From an uncultured Blautia sp. (GTDB taxonomy: Bacteria; Bacillota; Clostridia; Lachnospirales; Lachnospiraceae): a DNA stretch of 49,414 bases. Under the pieces are notes generated by a model that did no database searches, was not told the origin of the DNA, and saw only the letters and a program-made list of their open reading frames with translations. The translations under genes and the position numbers were made by a program. Every line of letters starts with the position of its first letter. Positions within the stretch are counted from its first letter, which is position 1. The stretch covers positions 1 through 49,414 of the forward strand of contig CAKRMK010000022.1 in assembly GCA_934364795.1 (NCBI GenBank). The letters are read 5' to 3'. Of the stretch, positions 17,001 through 26,706 are shown piece after piece.

Positions 17001-18035
17001 GGCATGTTCAGCTTTATATTCCTTTAACCAGTCCTTCTGGAATCCGGGGCGTTTTTTACCACATGTCTTTACGAAACGGAGCATTTCCTTGCGGGAGCCG
17101 TAAAGATACATCATCCGGGCAATGTGAGGGGCAAGAGAATATTTTACATAATGATTGTCCTGCCAGTTTGGAATTTCCTCTTCCAGATAGTCAAAAAGCT
17201 CATTGACCAGCTGGATTTTCAGATCTTTTTTGGCTTTCTCATAGTTGGTGAGAAGTTTCCAGAAACGATAAAGAAAGTGGCGCACTGCAATGAAATCCAG
17301 TTCTGTTTTGTACTGGTCGAAATAACCAAGACGCTGCATTTCCTCTTTCATGAAAATAATAGCATCTTTAATCTGAAGGGTAGATGGTGTCAGCGCACCC
17401 AAAAAGCCAACATTTTTGCGGTAATTATAAAAACAGCGGTTTACATAACCAATTGAGTGAGCCTTTACTCCCAGAAGGTATGCAACAGGAAGGTCTTCGA
17501 AACGGATTCCTTCCGGAAAATGAAGCCCCTCAAATAAATCTCTTCGGATAAATTTGATCCATGGATAAGGAGAAATGGCAGGAAGCTCATAAGGCTTGTC
17601 TGCTACAGTGAAATTCTGATTATGACAGGCTTTGATATATTCTTTGCGCTCGCCTGTTTCGGCGTCCACATTATAATAACGGAAAAGTACCAGATCATTG
17701 TGATCATTTATGGCCTTTCCATAAAGACAACGGCATGCATCAGGCTCAATGTAATCGTCACTGTCCACGAACCAGATATATTCTCCATGTGAATGGGAAA
17801 AGCCGTAATTACGGGCATGGCTTACCCCCTGGTTCTTAGTGGAATAAACAAATACCTTCTGTGGATATCTCTGCTGGTACTGCTCAAGAATGTGCAAACT
17901 TCCATCTGTGCTGCCGTCATTAACAGCTACGATCTCAATATTTTCCAAAGTCTGGGCAATCAGACTGTCCAGGCAGGTTTCCAGATATTTTTCTACATTA
18001 TATACTGGCAAAATGATGCTGACTTTAAAAGACAT
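14016..18035 (-). CDS. Multidomain glycosyltransferase: GT2 - TagF-like - GT2
   Basis: 1339-aa cytoplasmic enzyme. Residues 1-230 are a GT-A family 2 transferase with SIILPVYNVEKYLETCLDSL, VNDGSTDGS and the DxD motif VDSDDYIEP. The middle part (about 370-700) resembles the CDP-glycerol:polyglycerophosphate transferase (TagF) fold, with TILYAPLLPGENY and DISDFANACDVFISDYHSA. A second GT2 domain starts near residue 970 (SVIIPVHNAEKYLNETLDSV, CVDDASTDGS, LDADDIVEQ). This combination builds teichoic-acid-like or capsular chains in Firmicutes. A low-complexity Ser/Asp/Gln linker sits near residues 735-765. It has its own promoter and no co-directional neighbour. Surface glycan synthesis is the safe call; donor and acceptor are unknown. 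Confidence 0.85.
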   Translation of the reverse strand: MSFKVSIILPVYNVEKYLETCLDSLIAQTLENIEIVAVNDGSTDGSLHILEQYQQRYPQKVFVYSTKNQGVSHARNYGFSHSHGEYIWFVDSDDYIEPDACRCLYGKAINDHNDLVLFRYYNVDAETGERKEYIKACHNQNFTVADKPYELPAISPYPWIKFIRRDLFEGLHFPEGIRFEDLPVAYLLGVKAHSIGYVNRCFYNYRKNVGFLGALTPSTLQIKDAIIFMKEEMQRLGYFDQYKTELDFIAVRHFLYRFWKLLTNYEKAKKDLKIQLVNELFDYLEEEIPNWQDNHYVKYSLAPHIARMMYLYGSRKEMLRFVKTCGKKRPGFQKDWLKEYKAEHAPIRKYRPAAQLEKDNAAAQIYHLAYTGSIAPDPEQIFLEAGRGTKIPTWLLKLILHLEKNHSDHHIVLSLQKKSKPLLMALLNHYLPGKKNTLPSNITLVQPHTEAYGKALALSGYVITDGPLPWYFCKEEGQFFLLYCGHTLYPKTILNTQVSVPDTGLWQHSMFMADCLYFSNEKNRSIYMKECMLEGICPTPSVVGNFNEMTMTPELSLREKLRSSLQMDKKQTILYAPLLPGENYADVMQTYRNFMSTLYEFDQELDNRQIVYLHLENIKETDLSVFRHIKAMPRDVDISDFANACDVFISDYHSALTADFSSGTKKIQFLSSEYLPVLGENADFMKSNTSSERNACFNENTSCEAADNLYAKYNNIPKIVEYLDEVRRTQDDSTTDAIVSGSQTPDSSGAQASVGRVSAADSESYPLTSVLDSLLSGRPLPYLESVSHSDRTHVLYYTGRELSLNLIQDFNTMAAQSPDKQFWLAYNDFNNSNYLQYLDKLSPECFFLPLKPDQVRNKQWLFADTFTEKRVFSSIYPLSHVLTLGKEEYKKLLNKVLFDEVIITSTDNLKTIATLLAAAPSASYTFDTFSPEQYATSPTYRQRFGFLCRLMKSIGTTGVPEKLTELKRPIKLSVIIPVHNAEKYLNETLDSVLRQDIKDLEVICVDDASTDGSVALIKERQKKDSRIILLQNEENRFAGYCRNRGLEIAQGEYVHFLDADDIVEQGAYQKYYDLAKAADADLIKGCASCFDNETGEVSDTPLFALSNVPENAFDKVLTFSQKPDVFSHISVVPWNGIYKRSFLMEKELRFNHLVCVNDRSFYSEAVFAASRIWLTHDKIVRYRINNGASLVGNRARNFHCEFDSYAMIMEQCKKYNIKDRQLAVVMERELIDIFIWYRKYKKVPEVSEEIISQTAAFSRSLDIMPLEEYPPAFKWYYDYLTFLPEFETLTQNYNNIADFKKRAKKLMPKCKNMADFKAQMMNVPENTDVNTADMEKQPE

Positions 18036-18077
18036 TACAAAAAAACTCCTTATCTTAAAGCATGAAATAGTATCTTA

Positions 18078-18106
18078 ATAGTAGCAGTTTAACAGGGGAA
18101 TTTCAA
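18078..18106 (-). promoter_or_regulatory. Promoter of the GT2-TagF-GT2 gene
   Basis: On the minus strand TTGAAA (18101-18106), a 17-nt spacer and TACTAT (18078-18083) with a TGC extension, about 43 nt before the start codon. Confidence 0.65.
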
Positions 18107-18231
18107 GGCTTGTTTAGGGGAAGTTTAGAGAGCTCTCACTGATTGGTCACAATTATATTGTAATATAAAAAAGATGTTAGGGTTAAAAGGTGTTTTGCTC
18201 CTAACTTGATATTTACGAATTGCTTTGCTGC

Positions 18232-18320
18232 TAGAGCGTGTTTGAAAAACCATTCCCGCAATCTGCATACCTCATTTTGTGGCATACATCTTGCAGAAAG
18301 CCTTTTGGGGACACGCTCCA
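18232..18320. repeat. Dispersed intergenic palindromic element, copy B
   Basis: Terminal inverted arms GAGCGTGT (18234-18241) and ACACGCTC (18311-18318) enclose about 70 bp shared in blocks with copy A (3791-3859) and, more weakly, copy C (13861 onward). The rest of the 453-bp gap 18036-18488 holds two divergent promoters and no gene. Confidence 0.65.
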
Positions 18321-18398
18321 GAATTCAGGGATTTAGAGAAAATGGAAAAAGAATTTGAAAAATATAATGATCATCCGGTTGAAATGTAGGGTGAATGG

Positions 18399-18427
18399 TT
18401 GCGAAAGAAAAGCCCATGCCGTATAAT
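18399..18427 (+). promoter_or_regulatory. Promoter of the type IV pilus operon
   Basis: TTGCGA (18399-18404), a 17-nt spacer and a perfect TATAAT (18422-18427), 61 nt before the start of the giant prepilin-like gene. No further strong promoter is seen before pilC, so it may drive the adhesin, minor pilins, pilB and pilT. Confidence 0.65.
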
Positions 18428-18488
18428 GAGATATGTCGAAACGTAATCTATTTTCGGAAAAATACCAAGAGCATACTGAGGTACAGCT

Positions 18489-21400
18489 ATGAATTTGTTT
18501 GATAAAAAGAGAAAAGAAAAGGGATATACGCTGGCAGAGGTGCTGACTACAGTTATGATTCTTATCATACTTATGGCCATCGCAGTGCCAGCTATATTTT
18601 CTATCAGGAAAAATCTCCGGCAGAAGGCGTTGGACAGTAAGGCAGAGCTGATCTATACCGCTGTCCAGAATAATCTTACCAAACTTAGAAATAATGGAAA
18701 CAGTTCTTTATATGCCTCATCGGGCAAGGCAACGAAGATGCAGACGATGCCGTCTGATGCAACAGAGAAGAAGAATCTGTATTATGCCACGGCTGCTGAG
18801 AAAGAAAATACCAACAAGGCTGCCAGTGTTCTGGTGACAACAGATACCGTAGATGAGGAATTGTACAGCCATTACTGGGTAGTAGAATATAATCCGGAAA
18901 GTGCCAGCGTGTATGCAGTGTTTTACAGTGAGACACGGAATAATGACTATACCACAGAAAGTTATAACAGCCTCCGTTATAAAGAAGAGCGTCTGGCAGA
19001 CGGTGCCCGTGTAGGATATTATGGCGGAGACGCTGTAGATGGAAGCAATACTTCCACTTTGGCACCGAAGGTAACGATTACCAATGAAGAAAAGCTGATC
19101 GCTTCTATCAGCTGTCTCCGTCCGGACAGTAAGCCTCTGTCTTTTGAAGTTACGCTGCAGGATGATGCGGATAACAAAGTTACTTTGAAATATCAGGCTT
19201 TTGCAAATGGCACTCAGCTTGGACATAGTGCGGACGATCTTCATATAGGAACCGAATCCCATTTGGATAAAAATGAGTCTGGTTCTATTGTTGGTGTGCT
19301 TTATACCCTGAATATCACTCTGGATGATCTGACCTTTGATACAGACGGAACCCAGCCATACAGATTTACAAAGCTATATGGAACAAACAGTTCTTCTGTA
19401 AACAAATTGAATGAGGGAACTCCTCTTACCATTACAGTAAAGGTAAAAAGTGAAAGCTCCAAAATCGACGGTTTGAGCACCACAGTAAAGACCAACAGCC
19501 TTTTTGCAGATAACAGCACCAAAACAAAAGCAGTGCTTACTTATGGACGTCATCTGCAGAATCTGGATGAGGCTTCCGGTGTGACCGCCAATATTACAGA
19601 AGCAGAGCAGCAAAGTGACATTCATTTCGAAAAGCAGGATGATAAAGAAGGTACACAATCCTGGTACGATACTTATACAGTTGATAATAAGGAAATGACA
19701 TTTACTCCAATTACCAACAATAATTTACAGAAACTGACTGGACAGTATCAGGGAACTTCTGGGATGGTAAATACTACCATCTATCATCTGACAGTGAAAA
19801 ATCAGGAAAAAGCTGGTCTGTTTGCCACGTTGCCAAACCTGAAAAATGGTTCAGATGGAGTTGTGGTAGATTCCATTCATTTATCAGGCATGAAAATTTC
19901 CTCGGATTCTACGAAAAATGATTCCTGTGCAGGTGGAATTGCAGGTCAGACAACCGGTAAAACAACTTTGAAAAACTGTTGGGTTTATCTGGAGAAAACA
20001 GACGTGGAAGGTAAAAATGAGAATGATGTCTGGATCAGCGGCGCAAAGAATCAGGGAGGACTGATCGGAAAGACCAGTGGAGAAACGCTGACCATTGACA
20101 AAAGCTTCGCATCTACAGTAATGGGGGATGAGAATGCAGCTTATGTAGGCGGCCTGATTGGAAAAGTGGAAAAGACCGTCAAGATCACCAATTCTTATTC
20201 TGATTCCTACTTAACTGGTGACTATACCGGAGGATTGATAGGATATGCAACTAGCGGCGGAGAAATTAACTCCTGCTATACGGCAGGCTATCAGAAGTCC
20301 AGAACATATGCAGGTGGATTCATTGGAAAAGTACAGATTGCTACAGGCGATTTTACAATGAAAAATGGATATAGTGCTGTATCCTGGCTTACATGGGATC
20401 TGGCAGGAACAGCAGCTAATCCTAAAAGATATTCAGTAGCTTCCAGCCCCGTTAATAATATTTATTATTTAAACGGTGGTGATGACGATGGCGCAAATGA
20501 ACAAGGTACAAAGGTTGGCTATAAAGAATTAAGCAAACGTGATACCATGATATCAAAACTGCAGAGTTCAGCATTTGCAAGCTCAACGAAATCTACGGTT
20601 CCGTATAACTTAAAAAATCAGGGATTGTCCAGTTACTCTTATCCGTCAATTGATGGGTTGCCACATTATGGGGACTGGGAAGCAACCTTTGAGCCAGGAA
20701 GTCTGGTTTATTATGAGGTATATGAAGATGGAAGCTACGGATTCTTTGGAGCGAATATTTCACCTACCTTGTCAAATGATAAGACAGTAATTGGAGATGG
20801 CTATGGAATTGTTTATTTTTCAGGGGACAGACCGGGAAATGATGATTCCGTAAATGTTATATATCAAAATGGTGCTGATGCAGATAAAAATAAAGATACC
20901 TATACGTTCCATGGAGCGGTTACAAATTACTCCGTAACAATTGGAGAAGGACAAAGTGCAAAAACCTATGTGATTTATCCATTACCATCCCAGATCGTTA
21001 ATGCAGCTGCGATTAGTGATACTTATTATCAGAAGCTGATCATTAAGGGAGTCTCTGCAATTAAAGGGACAGGAACGGAAGCCACAGACGGCACTACAGC
21101 TGATTCTGGTACAGAGGATACAGATACAGGAAGTGTATTTTATTACAATCCACATTTTGCAAAAACAGTAGTGAATGCAAATCAGGCACCGGAAACAATA
21201 GATGATATTTCCATCCGGACAGCAAGGCAGCTTTATCAATTGAGTTTATATTATCCAGATTATAAAAATGTACTTCAAAACTGCAAATTCGTTCAGGAAC
21301 TGGATATTGATTATGGATCATACGGACCAGACGATGAAGGCTGGAAGCAGTATGCAGGCACAGATGGAAAAATTTCTGTTCAGCAGCCTATTGGGGCAAA

Positions 21401-24400
21401 AAATGGAAGTCTGACTTCTTTTGTCGCTACTTATGAGGGTAAATATCACGAAATTCGTGGTATCAGTTTCCAGACAAAACAGACAGCAGTTGGATTTATC
21501 GGAGAGAATGCAGGAAGAGTCCAGAACGTATTCCTGGTATCTGATTATCGGAATGTAGCGGAAAGCGGTTTATCAAATCCATTTGTAGATTATACAGGAA
21601 AAATCCAGAATAACCGTACGGTTTACATGGGAGTGATGGCTGGAATTAACAAAGGTACCATTCGAAACTGTGCGGTTTGCGGTTATGATATGGACGATGC
21701 ACTTCTTGTGTATGTACAGCGTAATGGTACACTTTATATGGGTGGTTTCGTGGGCAGTAACCAGGGAACGATTACCGGCTGCCAGTCTGACAGTCCGTCT
21801 ATGAAAGTAAATGCACTTTATGGTACCGCATATCTGGGTGGCTTTGCAGGAGAAAACAGCTCTGTGATCCAGAACAGTTATGCAGTTGGAAATGCCATGG
21901 TAACTTATGCCAAGAGTTCCAAGTCTGTAATTGGAGGTTTTACAGCCAGAAATTCAGGCTCTTTGCGAAATGATTACTGTGCAGTGGCAATGACCGGAGC
22001 AGGTTCTACAGATACCTATGGATTTTCTCCAAAGGGAGGAAAAGTCGCTTCGACCTGTTATTATCTGAATGGCGGAACGTTTGAGTATCTGAAAGATATG
22101 TATGCGTTTGATAATAACAATGGAAGCGGAAAGAGTACAACTTATAATGACATGGTGGAAAAGGCCGGAGATACCTATGGAACCATCAGCAAATATTACA
22201 GTGGTACAGTTGACTCTGAGGTTTCCAATGCCAGTTATCCTTTTGCACCGGTTGTTCAGAGGGCTGACGGTTCTATGGTTCATTATGGAAACTGGCAGCT
22301 TCCTGTAGATCTTGGTGGTATCGGTGTATTGTACTGGGAATATGAAGATGGCGGTGCCAACCCGGGATATCATTTTTCTTATATTGGCTATGTTCCATCT
22401 GAAGAGAATTCTACTTCAGCAATGGAGCGCCGAAGTGGAAGCACTCTGTGTAAAGAACATGATGATGGCGGTATTGTTACACAGTATGGATACGGATATT
22501 ATTATTCAGATACCACCCCTGCCACAAGTGCCCCGGTTCCACAGGCTTCCAGTGTGTTCCAGGTAGGTGACATCAGCGAAGATGTGTCTTATGCGTTAAG
22601 TCAGCGTCTGGATGGATTTACAGTGGTAGCTTATACTACAGCTCCCGCAATTAGCGGAAATTCATTTGATGCTACAAGGGAGTATATGACTATGACTGCA
22701 AAGAACCGCCAGGCAAATGCAGAATGGACTTTGAAATATAATTCCATGGATTATGTATTTACCATCAGTCCTTTCTTTGGAAATGCAATGCAGTACGGCG
22801 GTGAGAATGCCAATGCCATTTCCGTACAGAGTATTGAGGTGCTGGATAATGGCGTGGAAGTTCAAAGCAATGAGGATCTTGCCATGCCGGGAACTGCCGG
22901 AAATGAGTATGAGATCAGATCGGCAGATCAGCTGCAGTATATGAACTGGAATTATGAGGCTAAAGATGCGGTAACAACATTAAACCCAAATAATTATAAA
23001 AGCGCTGTTACCGCATACACTTATTTAGGGTGCATGTCTGGTGAGTACAGATGGACTGGTACCGAAAGTCCAACACAAACAAAAGAGGAATTTTTAGACT
23101 ATAACAATAGTTGTGATGCATACAGGAGTTATAAGACAAACACCAACTATTGGGAATTTGTCAAGGACAGTAGTGTGAACACTGTGTATACTGTGATAAC
23201 AGCCTGGAACCAGGAATGGCATCAGTATGGCCAGAGAGGACATACCCATTACAAAGTAACAGAAGAAAAACTTAATGGATACTGGAAGTGGGTAGGGGAC
23301 ACAGATACACTAACAAAGACTTATGACAGCAATTCTTACGAAGTAATAAGGTATGAAAATAAATATAACTGGATCCAGTCTCATGATGTGGATGCCAATA
23401 TGAGTCATTTTGATACTCCTGGTGCAAATAAGCTGTTTACACAGATTGGTTCTTTGTATGATGCTAAGGGAAATCAGGATGTGGAGAATGCGGAAGCTTA
23501 TATTTGCTACTTTAATGGAAGCTACGATGGAAATTCTTATTCCATAAAAAATATTGAAATTTACAGTCAAAGTGTAGCTACCGGTTTATTTGGCAGCATT
23601 ATTGGTGCGAAAGTAAAGAATATAATCCTTTATTCTGATAACGGAAATTATATACAACGTAGCCCAGAAAGCTCCAAAAGCTGGTATGCTATGGGCGGAC
23701 TTTGCGGATTAGCAGCTGTGGGAATGGGAAATTCTCCAAAAGATACAGTTATTACAAATTGTACAGTGTCAGGATATGTAATTCGTGATAACAGTAAGCA
23801 GGGTGCGTACGGTGATGCGAATATCGGCGGCATGATCGGAATGAGTACGTTAGATCTGGAAGGCTGTACAGCTGTAAATAATATTGAAATAAATACTGTA
23901 TTTAAAGGAAGCAAAATAGATGGAGTTTCTCTCCGTGTTGGTGGTCTGGTAGGAAGTATGCGAGGAAATGTCACCAACTGCTATACTGGTGGGGATATTT
24001 CCTGTACAGAAGCTTGTTTAATAGACGCAACAAGTGAGGGATGGGCGTATGGGCGCTGGGATAGTAATGCATCAAAGATATTTATAGGTGGAATTACCGG
24101 CGGAATCTATATAAAGAATAAAGGTAATTTACTTACTTTATTAGGTGATGAAATTCAGGGTAAGGTAGGATGGTCAAACTGTAATGGAGAGCAGGGAACC
24201 TGCAGCGTTCCCACAACAATCATTAAGAACTGTTATACCTACATAAAATTACCAACGAAAAGTGGTGCGGTATATAGTAAAATTGCCAATTATGATAATT
24301 ACGGTAAGCCAAAAACATATTTTGACTATATAAAATCTATCAATCCAATTGGAAGTAATGCAGAAACCCCGAATGAAAATGATAGAAATTATCATACAAG

Positions 24401-26651
24401 AATTCAAATTGAAAATTGCTATTATTACAGGCCTAATATTCCGGATACGAAATCTTTTACAACAGGAGATGCCGGTGCAGGAGGCAGTGCAACAAACATT
24501 GATAATACAGCTGTAGCACTGGAGAGCTGGAAGCAGCTGACAGGTGAGGCAACAATTGACGGAACAATTAATGGAGAAACTGGAAAATATACACTTTTGC
24601 AGCTTTTAAATCAAAAAGACGGCAGTGGTACTTTCGGTACCGTTACTGTTACCGAAAATGACCAAAAAGTTGACGGTAAATATTCTTTCCCAGGCAATCG
24701 TACAGATCTGGACGGAGAGAACTATCCGTTCCCAACCATCCTTACCCAGAAGACTACATCCGGACAAACTGTAAATGTTCACTATGGCGGATGGCCACTG
24801 GAAGGTATATACTGGAAAGAAAGCCGGGCATCTATGGATATTTTCGAAAACATGGAAATTAACGAAGGTGATACGGCTGAAACTGCGAAATCACGAAAAA
24901 CTTTCGAACTGGAAGATGAGGGAGGCGTATTGCCGACGAATCTGACTTTAGATAGTGGTTTTACCGTTGCTTACAGCAGCGGGGATGACAGTGATACAGC
25001 TACTGCTTCGTTGTCCAGCGAAAATGACGAAAATGTACAGGCTGTATTTTCGGGTGAAATGGCAGCAGATGAGGCTGAGGAATTTTCCGATGGTTCAAAT
25101 GGAGATAGTACTGTAACGGATGAGTTTACAGGCGCCTCTGATGAAATCGCAAGTTTTGCAGCAGACAGTACAGCTGATACAGGCAGTGATTCAGGTGTGA
25201 CCACTCTTAGCGAAGATGATCTGATAGCAAAGGTTGTGGATATTAAATATGACACTGATAAAAAGAAATATATAGCCACAGTCGAAGCCCTGAAAACCGG
25301 AACTACTGTTATCACAGTTGAAGCCACTGTTGGAAGCGGAACAACAAGACAAACCTATACAGCTTCCTTCTCCCTGACTGTAACTGCTGACCTTACTGTT
25401 GTTTCAGATCCGGATTCAATTACCCAGCTGGTACATGATTCAACAGATGTAACACTTTATGCAGTACCAACTGCTTTAATGACCAGCACAAACAGCCTTG
25501 ACAGTACTACAGGCGTTGTCGGAGCAGCAGAAGCCACTGAGGGATTCCAGGATCAGGAAACAGGAGATGATGGCTGGTCTTCTGAGGATGAAACATCTGC
25601 CGTATTTGCAAGTGAAACCGCATTTGAAGCAGAAAGTGAGTTTGAATCCGACAGTAATTATGTGGATATGATTACAGATCAGTCAGACGGAATTTCCGTA
25701 TTTGCAGCTGATTACTCCGCTTTGAAGAATCTGGCATCTTTTATGACCTGGAAAGTGGAGGCAGACCAGATTGGCCCGGTTAGCATTACAATGGGAGCAA
25801 ATAATACGTTCACGGTTACAAGTGAGTCTACAAACTTTGTCACACTGACAGTTACAGGAACCTATGTATACAATGAGATTTCCTATACATTTACTACATG
25901 GATAGAAGTAAGTGCTACAGAAGGCAAGGGAATCAGCTGGAGCTGGAATAAAACAGCAATAACAACACTAGAGATGTATGTAAAGGATACCCGTACGGTT
26001 GTTTTAAATGATCCTGATAAGTGGTTTGCAGAAAAAGGTCTTACCAAAGAGGATATCACGATTACAGAAGCAACGGATACAACAGATACACAGAATGTTT
26101 CTTCTGGTGAGCCTGCAAATGCCGGCGAAATCGAAATAGATATACCGGAAAATGAGGAAAATGCGTTCGGTGCAGCTGATGCATTTTCCGCAGAACAGGC
26201 ATATGTGGGAGCGGCAACAGACGAAACAGGTGATATTGTGCAGGTGACTGCAATTACTCCAAACAGTGACAAGACAGGATATGAAGTGACAATCCGGGGA
26301 CTTCGTGCCGGAACTGCTACAATCACAGTAAATGCAAAGGATTCAGAGGGAACAATCAGATACACAGCTTCCTTCAATCTGAAAGTCAAGACAGATTCTT
26401 CTGATACGAATCCTTCTGATACGAATCCTTCTGATACAGATTTTGCAAATACAGATTCTGCCAATACAGATTCTTCAGACACGAATCTGCCAGATGCTGA
26501 TTCTGTGGATGATACAATTTCTGATAATACGGATTCCAGTGCTGATACAGATTCCGGATGGGATACTTCTACAGATGATTATGTGGATATCATTCCTGAT
26601 GAGAATGATGATTTTTCAGATGAGGCAGAAGGCTGGGGAACCGGTGAATAA
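18489..26651 (+). CDS. Giant type IV prepilin-like adhesin (modular pilin)
   Basis: 2720-aa secreted protein beginning with a class III (prepilin) signal: basic leader, cleavage site KG/YTLAEV with Glu at mature position 5, and a hydrophobic helix to about residue 40. After a pilin-like stem, it carries clusters of GLUG-type repeats (GGLIGK, GGFIGK, GGFVGSNQGTI, GGLVGSM) at about residues 480-620, 1050-1200 and 1730-1870, which suggests a beta-helical adhesin. Two Ig-like (Big-type) modules lie at about 2237-2300 and 2580-2635 (GTTVITVEA, GTATITVNA). The C-terminus is an Asp/Ser/Thr-rich acidic tail (from about 2635) with SDTNPSDTNPSDT repeats. There is no LPXTG anchor, so attachment should be through the pilin helix. 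It is the first gene of the pilus operon, before three minor pilins, as expected for a tip component. Start: TGAGG about 9 nt before ATG 18489. Family pilins are usually 130-300 aa, so the size is extreme. Confidence 0.85.
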   Translation: MNLFDKKRKEKGYTLAEVLTTVMILIILMAIAVPAIFSIRKNLRQKALDSKAELIYTAVQNNLTKLRNNGNSSLYASSGKATKMQTMPSDATEKKNLYYATAAEKENTNKAASVLVTTDTVDEELYSHYWVVEYNPESASVYAVFYSETRNNDYTTESYNSLRYKEERLADGARVGYYGGDAVDGSNTSTLAPKVTITNEEKLIASISCLRPDSKPLSFEVTLQDDADNKVTLKYQAFANGTQLGHSADDLHIGTESHLDKNESGSIVGVLYTLNITLDDLTFDTDGTQPYRFTKLYGTNSSSVNKLNEGTPLTITVKVKSESSKIDGLSTTVKTNSLFADNSTKTKAVLTYGRHLQNLDEASGVTANITEAEQQSDIHFEKQDDKEGTQSWYDTYTVDNKEMTFTPITNNNLQKLTGQYQGTSGMVNTTIYHLTVKNQEKAGLFATLPNLKNGSDGVVVDSIHLSGMKISSDSTKNDSCAGGIAGQTTGKTTLKNCWVYLEKTDVEGKNENDVWISGAKNQGGLIGKTSGETLTIDKSFASTVMGDENAAYVGGLIGKVEKTVKITNSYSDSYLTGDYTGGLIGYATSGGEINSCYTAGYQKSRTYAGGFIGKVQIATGDFTMKNGYSAVSWLTWDLAGTAANPKRYSVASSPVNNIYYLNGGDDDGANEQGTKVGYKELSKRDTMISKLQSSAFASSTKSTVPYNLKNQGLSSYSYPSIDGLPHYGDWEATFEPGSLVYYEVYEDGSYGFFGANISPTLSNDKTVIGDGYGIVYFSGDRPGNDDSVNVIYQNGADADKNKDTYTFHGAVTNYSVTIGEGQSAKTYVIYPLPSQIVNAAAISDTYYQKLIIKGVSAIKGTGTEATDGTTADSGTEDTDTGSVFYYNPHFAKTVVNANQAPETIDDISIRTARQLYQLSLYYPDYKNVLQNCKFVQELDIDYGSYGPDDEGWKQYAGTDGKISVQQPIGAKNGSLTSFVATYEGKYHEIRGISFQTKQTAVGFIGENAGRVQNVFLVSDYRNVAESGLSNPFVDYTGKIQNNRTVYMGVMAGINKGTIRNCAVCGYDMDDALLVYVQRNGTLYMGGFVGSNQGTITGCQSDSPSMKVNALYGTAYLGGFAGENSSVIQNSYAVGNAMVTYAKSSKSVIGGFTARNSGSLRNDYCAVAMTGAGSTDTYGFSPKGGKVASTCYYLNGGTFEYLKDMYAFDNNNGSGKSTTYNDMVEKAGDTYGTISKYYSGTVDSEVSNASYPFAPVVQRADGSMVHYGNWQLPVDLGGIGVLYWEYEDGGANPGYHFSYIGYVPSEENSTSAMERRSGSTLCKEHDDGGIVTQYGYGYYYSDTTPATSAPVPQASSVFQVGDISEDVSYALSQRLDGFTVVAYTTAPAISGNSFDATREYMTMTAKNRQANAEWTLKYNSMDYVFTISPFFGNAMQYGGENANAISVQSIEVLDNGVEVQSNEDLAMPGTAGNEYEIRSADQLQYMNWNYEAKDAVTTLNPNNYKSAVTAYTYLGCMSGEYRWTGTESPTQTKEEFLDYNNSCDAYRSYKTNTNYWEFVKDSSVNTVYTVITAWNQEWHQYGQRGHTHYKVTEEKLNGYWKWVGDTDTLTKTYDSNSYEVIRYENKYNWIQSHDVDANMSHFDTPGANKLFTQIGSLYDAKGNQDVENAEAYICYFNGSYDGNSYSIKNIEIYSQSVATGLFGSIIGAKVKNIILYSDNGNYIQRSPESSKSWYAMGGLCGLAAVGMGNSPKDTVITNCTVSGYVIRDNSKQGAYGDANIGGMIGMSTLDLEGCTAVNNIEINTVFKGSKIDGVSLRVGGLVGSMRGNVTNCYTGGDISCTEACLIDATSEGWAYGRWDSNASKIFIGGITGGIYIKNKGNLLTLLGDEIQGKVGWSNCNGEQGTCSVPTTIIKNCYTYIKLPTKSGAVYSKIANYDNYGKPKTYFDYIKSINPIGSNAETPNENDRNYHTRIQIENCYYYRPNIPDTKSFTTGDAGAGGSATNIDNTAVALESWKQLTGEATIDGTINGETGKYTLLQLLNQKDGSGTFGTVTVTENDQKVDGKYSFPGNRTDLDGENYPFPTILTQKTTSGQTVNVHYGGWPLEGIYWKESRASMDIFENMEINEGDTAETAKSRKTFELEDEGGVLPTNLTLDSGFTVAYSSGDDSDTATASLSSENDENVQAVFSGEMAADEAEEFSDGSNGDSTVTDEFTGASDEIASFAADSTADTGSDSGVTTLSEDDLIAKVVDIKYDTDKKKYIATVEALKTGTTVITVEATVGSGTTRQTYTASFSLTVTADLTVVSDPDSITQLVHDSTDVTLYAVPTALMTSTNSLDSTTGVVGAAEATEGFQDQETGDDGWSSEDETSAVFASETAFEAESEFESDSNYVDMITDQSDGISVFAADYSALKNLASFMTWKVEADQIGPVSITMGANNTFTVTSESTNFVTLTVTGTYVYNEISYTFTTWIEVSATEGKGISWSWNKTAITTLEMYVKDTRTVVLNDPDKWFAEKGLTKEDITITEATDTTDTQNVSSGEPANAGEIEIDIPENEENAFGAADAFSAEQAYVGAATDETGDIVQVTAITPNSDKTGYEVTIRGLRAGTATITVNAKDSEGTIRYTASFNLKVKTDSSDTNPSDTNPSDTDFANTDSANTDSSDTNLPDADSVDDTISDNTDSSADTDSGWDTSTDDYVDIIPDENDDFSDEAEGWGTGE

Positions 26652-26706
26652 TGCTTTTTCAGAGAAAAAAGGGTAAAATTAATAAGAGAAAGGAGGTGCC
26701 GGAAAT

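Noticed and set aside
26395..26651. Cell-wall sorting signal at the end of the giant adhesin
   Set aside because: The tail is Asp/Ser/Thr-rich with no LPXTG-like motif, no hydrophobic segment and no basic end.
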